Source of the DNA: JBLHKS01 sp047620505
Lineage (GTDB): Bacteria; Verrucomicrobiota; Verrucomicrobiia; Verrucomicrobiales; DEV007
Reading direction: 5' to 3'
DNA: 21,621 bases
NCBI GenBank assembly: GCA_047620505.1
Contig: JBLHKS010000123.1
Coordinates: 1 to 21,621, forward strand
Shown here: positions 21,152 to 21,621 of the stretch, one piece after another
Layout of the letters: each line of letters starts with the position of its first letter
Numbering within the stretch: the first letter of the stretch is position 1
Notes under the pieces: generated by a model
Database searches by the model: none
What the model saw: the letters and a program-made list of their open reading frames with translations, nothing else
What the model was told of the DNA's origin: nothing
Program-made: the position numbers and the translations under genes

Positions 21152-21204
21152 CCTACAACTACGGGCTCTTTCAGATACGGATTTTCTTCGTGTGTTCCCC
21201 CCAA

Positions 21205-21504
21205 CTACCGACTCGTTCTGGTATTGCTTTCGATATGCATTTGGCATAGCGCAATTTGAGCCTGCAATTTTAATGCGAACACCCTTGCTTGCCCAACAAG
21301 ATAGCCAATGAATCCTGCTAGGAACATTCCTCCCAGCACAAAAGGTAAAGCCGAGTCTGATTCATGGCCCATTCCGAAGCCAACGACCCCGCCCACCAAA
21401 ACGCCAAGAAGAGTCATCACAGCCACGATAGAGCGCGCCCGCTTGTAGAGTGCATTGGCGAATTTCTGAATTATTGCCGGATCGTATTGAATATCTTGTG
21501 CCAT
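21205..21504 (-). CDS. small conserved-looking membrane protein
   Basis: 99 aa: a polar N-terminal helix (AQDIQYDPAIIQKFANALYKRA), two glycine-rich membrane helices (VAVMTLLGVLVGGVVGFGMG, about 28-47, and ALPFVLGGMFLAGFIGYLVG, about 52-71), and a C-terminal helix with several Gln (KLQAQIALCQMHIESN). Well-formed composition and start support a real gene. I have the impression of a widespread small family with the pattern YDP..IQKFA..LY and LQAQ.ALCQ..IE, but can give no function. Glycine-zipper-like helices could mediate oligomerisation. Confidence 0.65.
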   Translation of the reverse strand: MAQDIQYDPAIIQKFANALYKRARSIVAVMTLLGVLVGGVVGFGMGHESDSALPFVLGGMFLAGFIGYLVGQARVFALKLQAQIALCQMHIESNTRTSR

Positions 21505-21621
21505 AGTGAGGTGGCTGGTCCAAACGGAGCCAGAGGTTAAGGTGGGCGAAGGGTGTAGATCTCTGGAAGGTTGAAAATCGAACCTAACCGAACCAGAATA
21601 TGCCGAAACAAAAAAGACGAA
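21505..21621. other. window-edge intergenic sequence, possible start of a plus-strand gene
   Basis: 117 bp with lower GC. An ATG at 21600 opens a lysine/arginine-rich frame (MPKQKRR) running off the window end. There is no Shine-Dalgarno sequence before it, so a real gene cannot be judged from seven codons. No clear promoter or terminator seen for the minus-strand neighbour. Confidence 0.25.

Noticed and set aside
1..21621. tRNA, rRNA or CRISPR array
   Set aside because: No cloverleaf-like segment, rRNA core sequence or regularly spaced direct repeats were seen; the only repeats are the dispersed palindrome and the inverted-repeat element.

Overview
This window looks like chromosomal DNA of a member of the Verrucomicrobiota or a close PVC-superphylum relative, with high GC (roughly 60 % by eye). 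The evidence is the gene families: a DUF1501 protein paired with a DUF1549/DUF1553 protein, a PVC-type heme-binding CxxCH protein, a neutral-ceramidase-like hydrolase, a Tat-exported TIM-barrel sugar isomerase and a type III pantothenate kinase. Most starts also lack a Shine-Dalgarno sequence, as is common in this superphylum. Genus and order cannot be assigned from the sequence alone.

Layout. 1-2032 (+): the end of a TPR protein, a Fpg/MutM-type DNA glycosylase and an exported sugar isomerase/epimerase, tightly spaced. 2082-2194: a 113-bp element with long inverted repeats between convergent genes. 2222-6643 (-): a three-gene operon of a DUF1549/DUF1553 protein, a 93-aa membrane protein and a DUF1501 protein. 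6692-11450 (+): the divergent partner operon, with a ceramidase-like protein carrying a LamG-like domain and a large propeller-HEAT-cytochrome c protein. 11455-14245 (-): trmB, a ROK kinase, coaX and a membrane protein, overlapping or abutting. 14309-16026 (+): a DUF1015 protein and a two-CBS-domain protein. 16031-18231 (-): a prenyl diphosphate synthase, a ribbon-helix-helix-like small protein and asd. 18232-19495: a lower-GC accessory patch with an IS630-family transposase remnant, a small antisense ORF and a small membrane protein. 19496-21124 (-): class I fumarase. 21205-21504 (-): a small conserved-looking membrane protein.

How the genes fit together. The genes from about 1.1 to 11.5 kb nearly all encode predicted exported or membrane proteins built from hydrolase, sugar-isomerase and heme-protein modules. 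They look like a locus for extracytoplasmic breakdown and oxidation of a complex organic substrate, such as a glycan or lipid conjugate; the substrate is not known. The right half is mostly housekeeping: tRNA modification, CoA, isoprenoid, amino-acid and TCA-cycle genes.

The most striking non-gene signal is a palindrome, core GCAGCTGC and in every copy preceded by A (consensus about CCAGCAGCTGCTGG). It occurs 18 times in 21.6 kb, where base composition predicts fewer than one. All copies lie inside genes, in two different codon phases, and none lies in the accessory patch. Two further oddities are a ROK kinase that has lost all its zinc-ligand residues and a CoaX whose N-terminal phosphate motif reads NNNNT.
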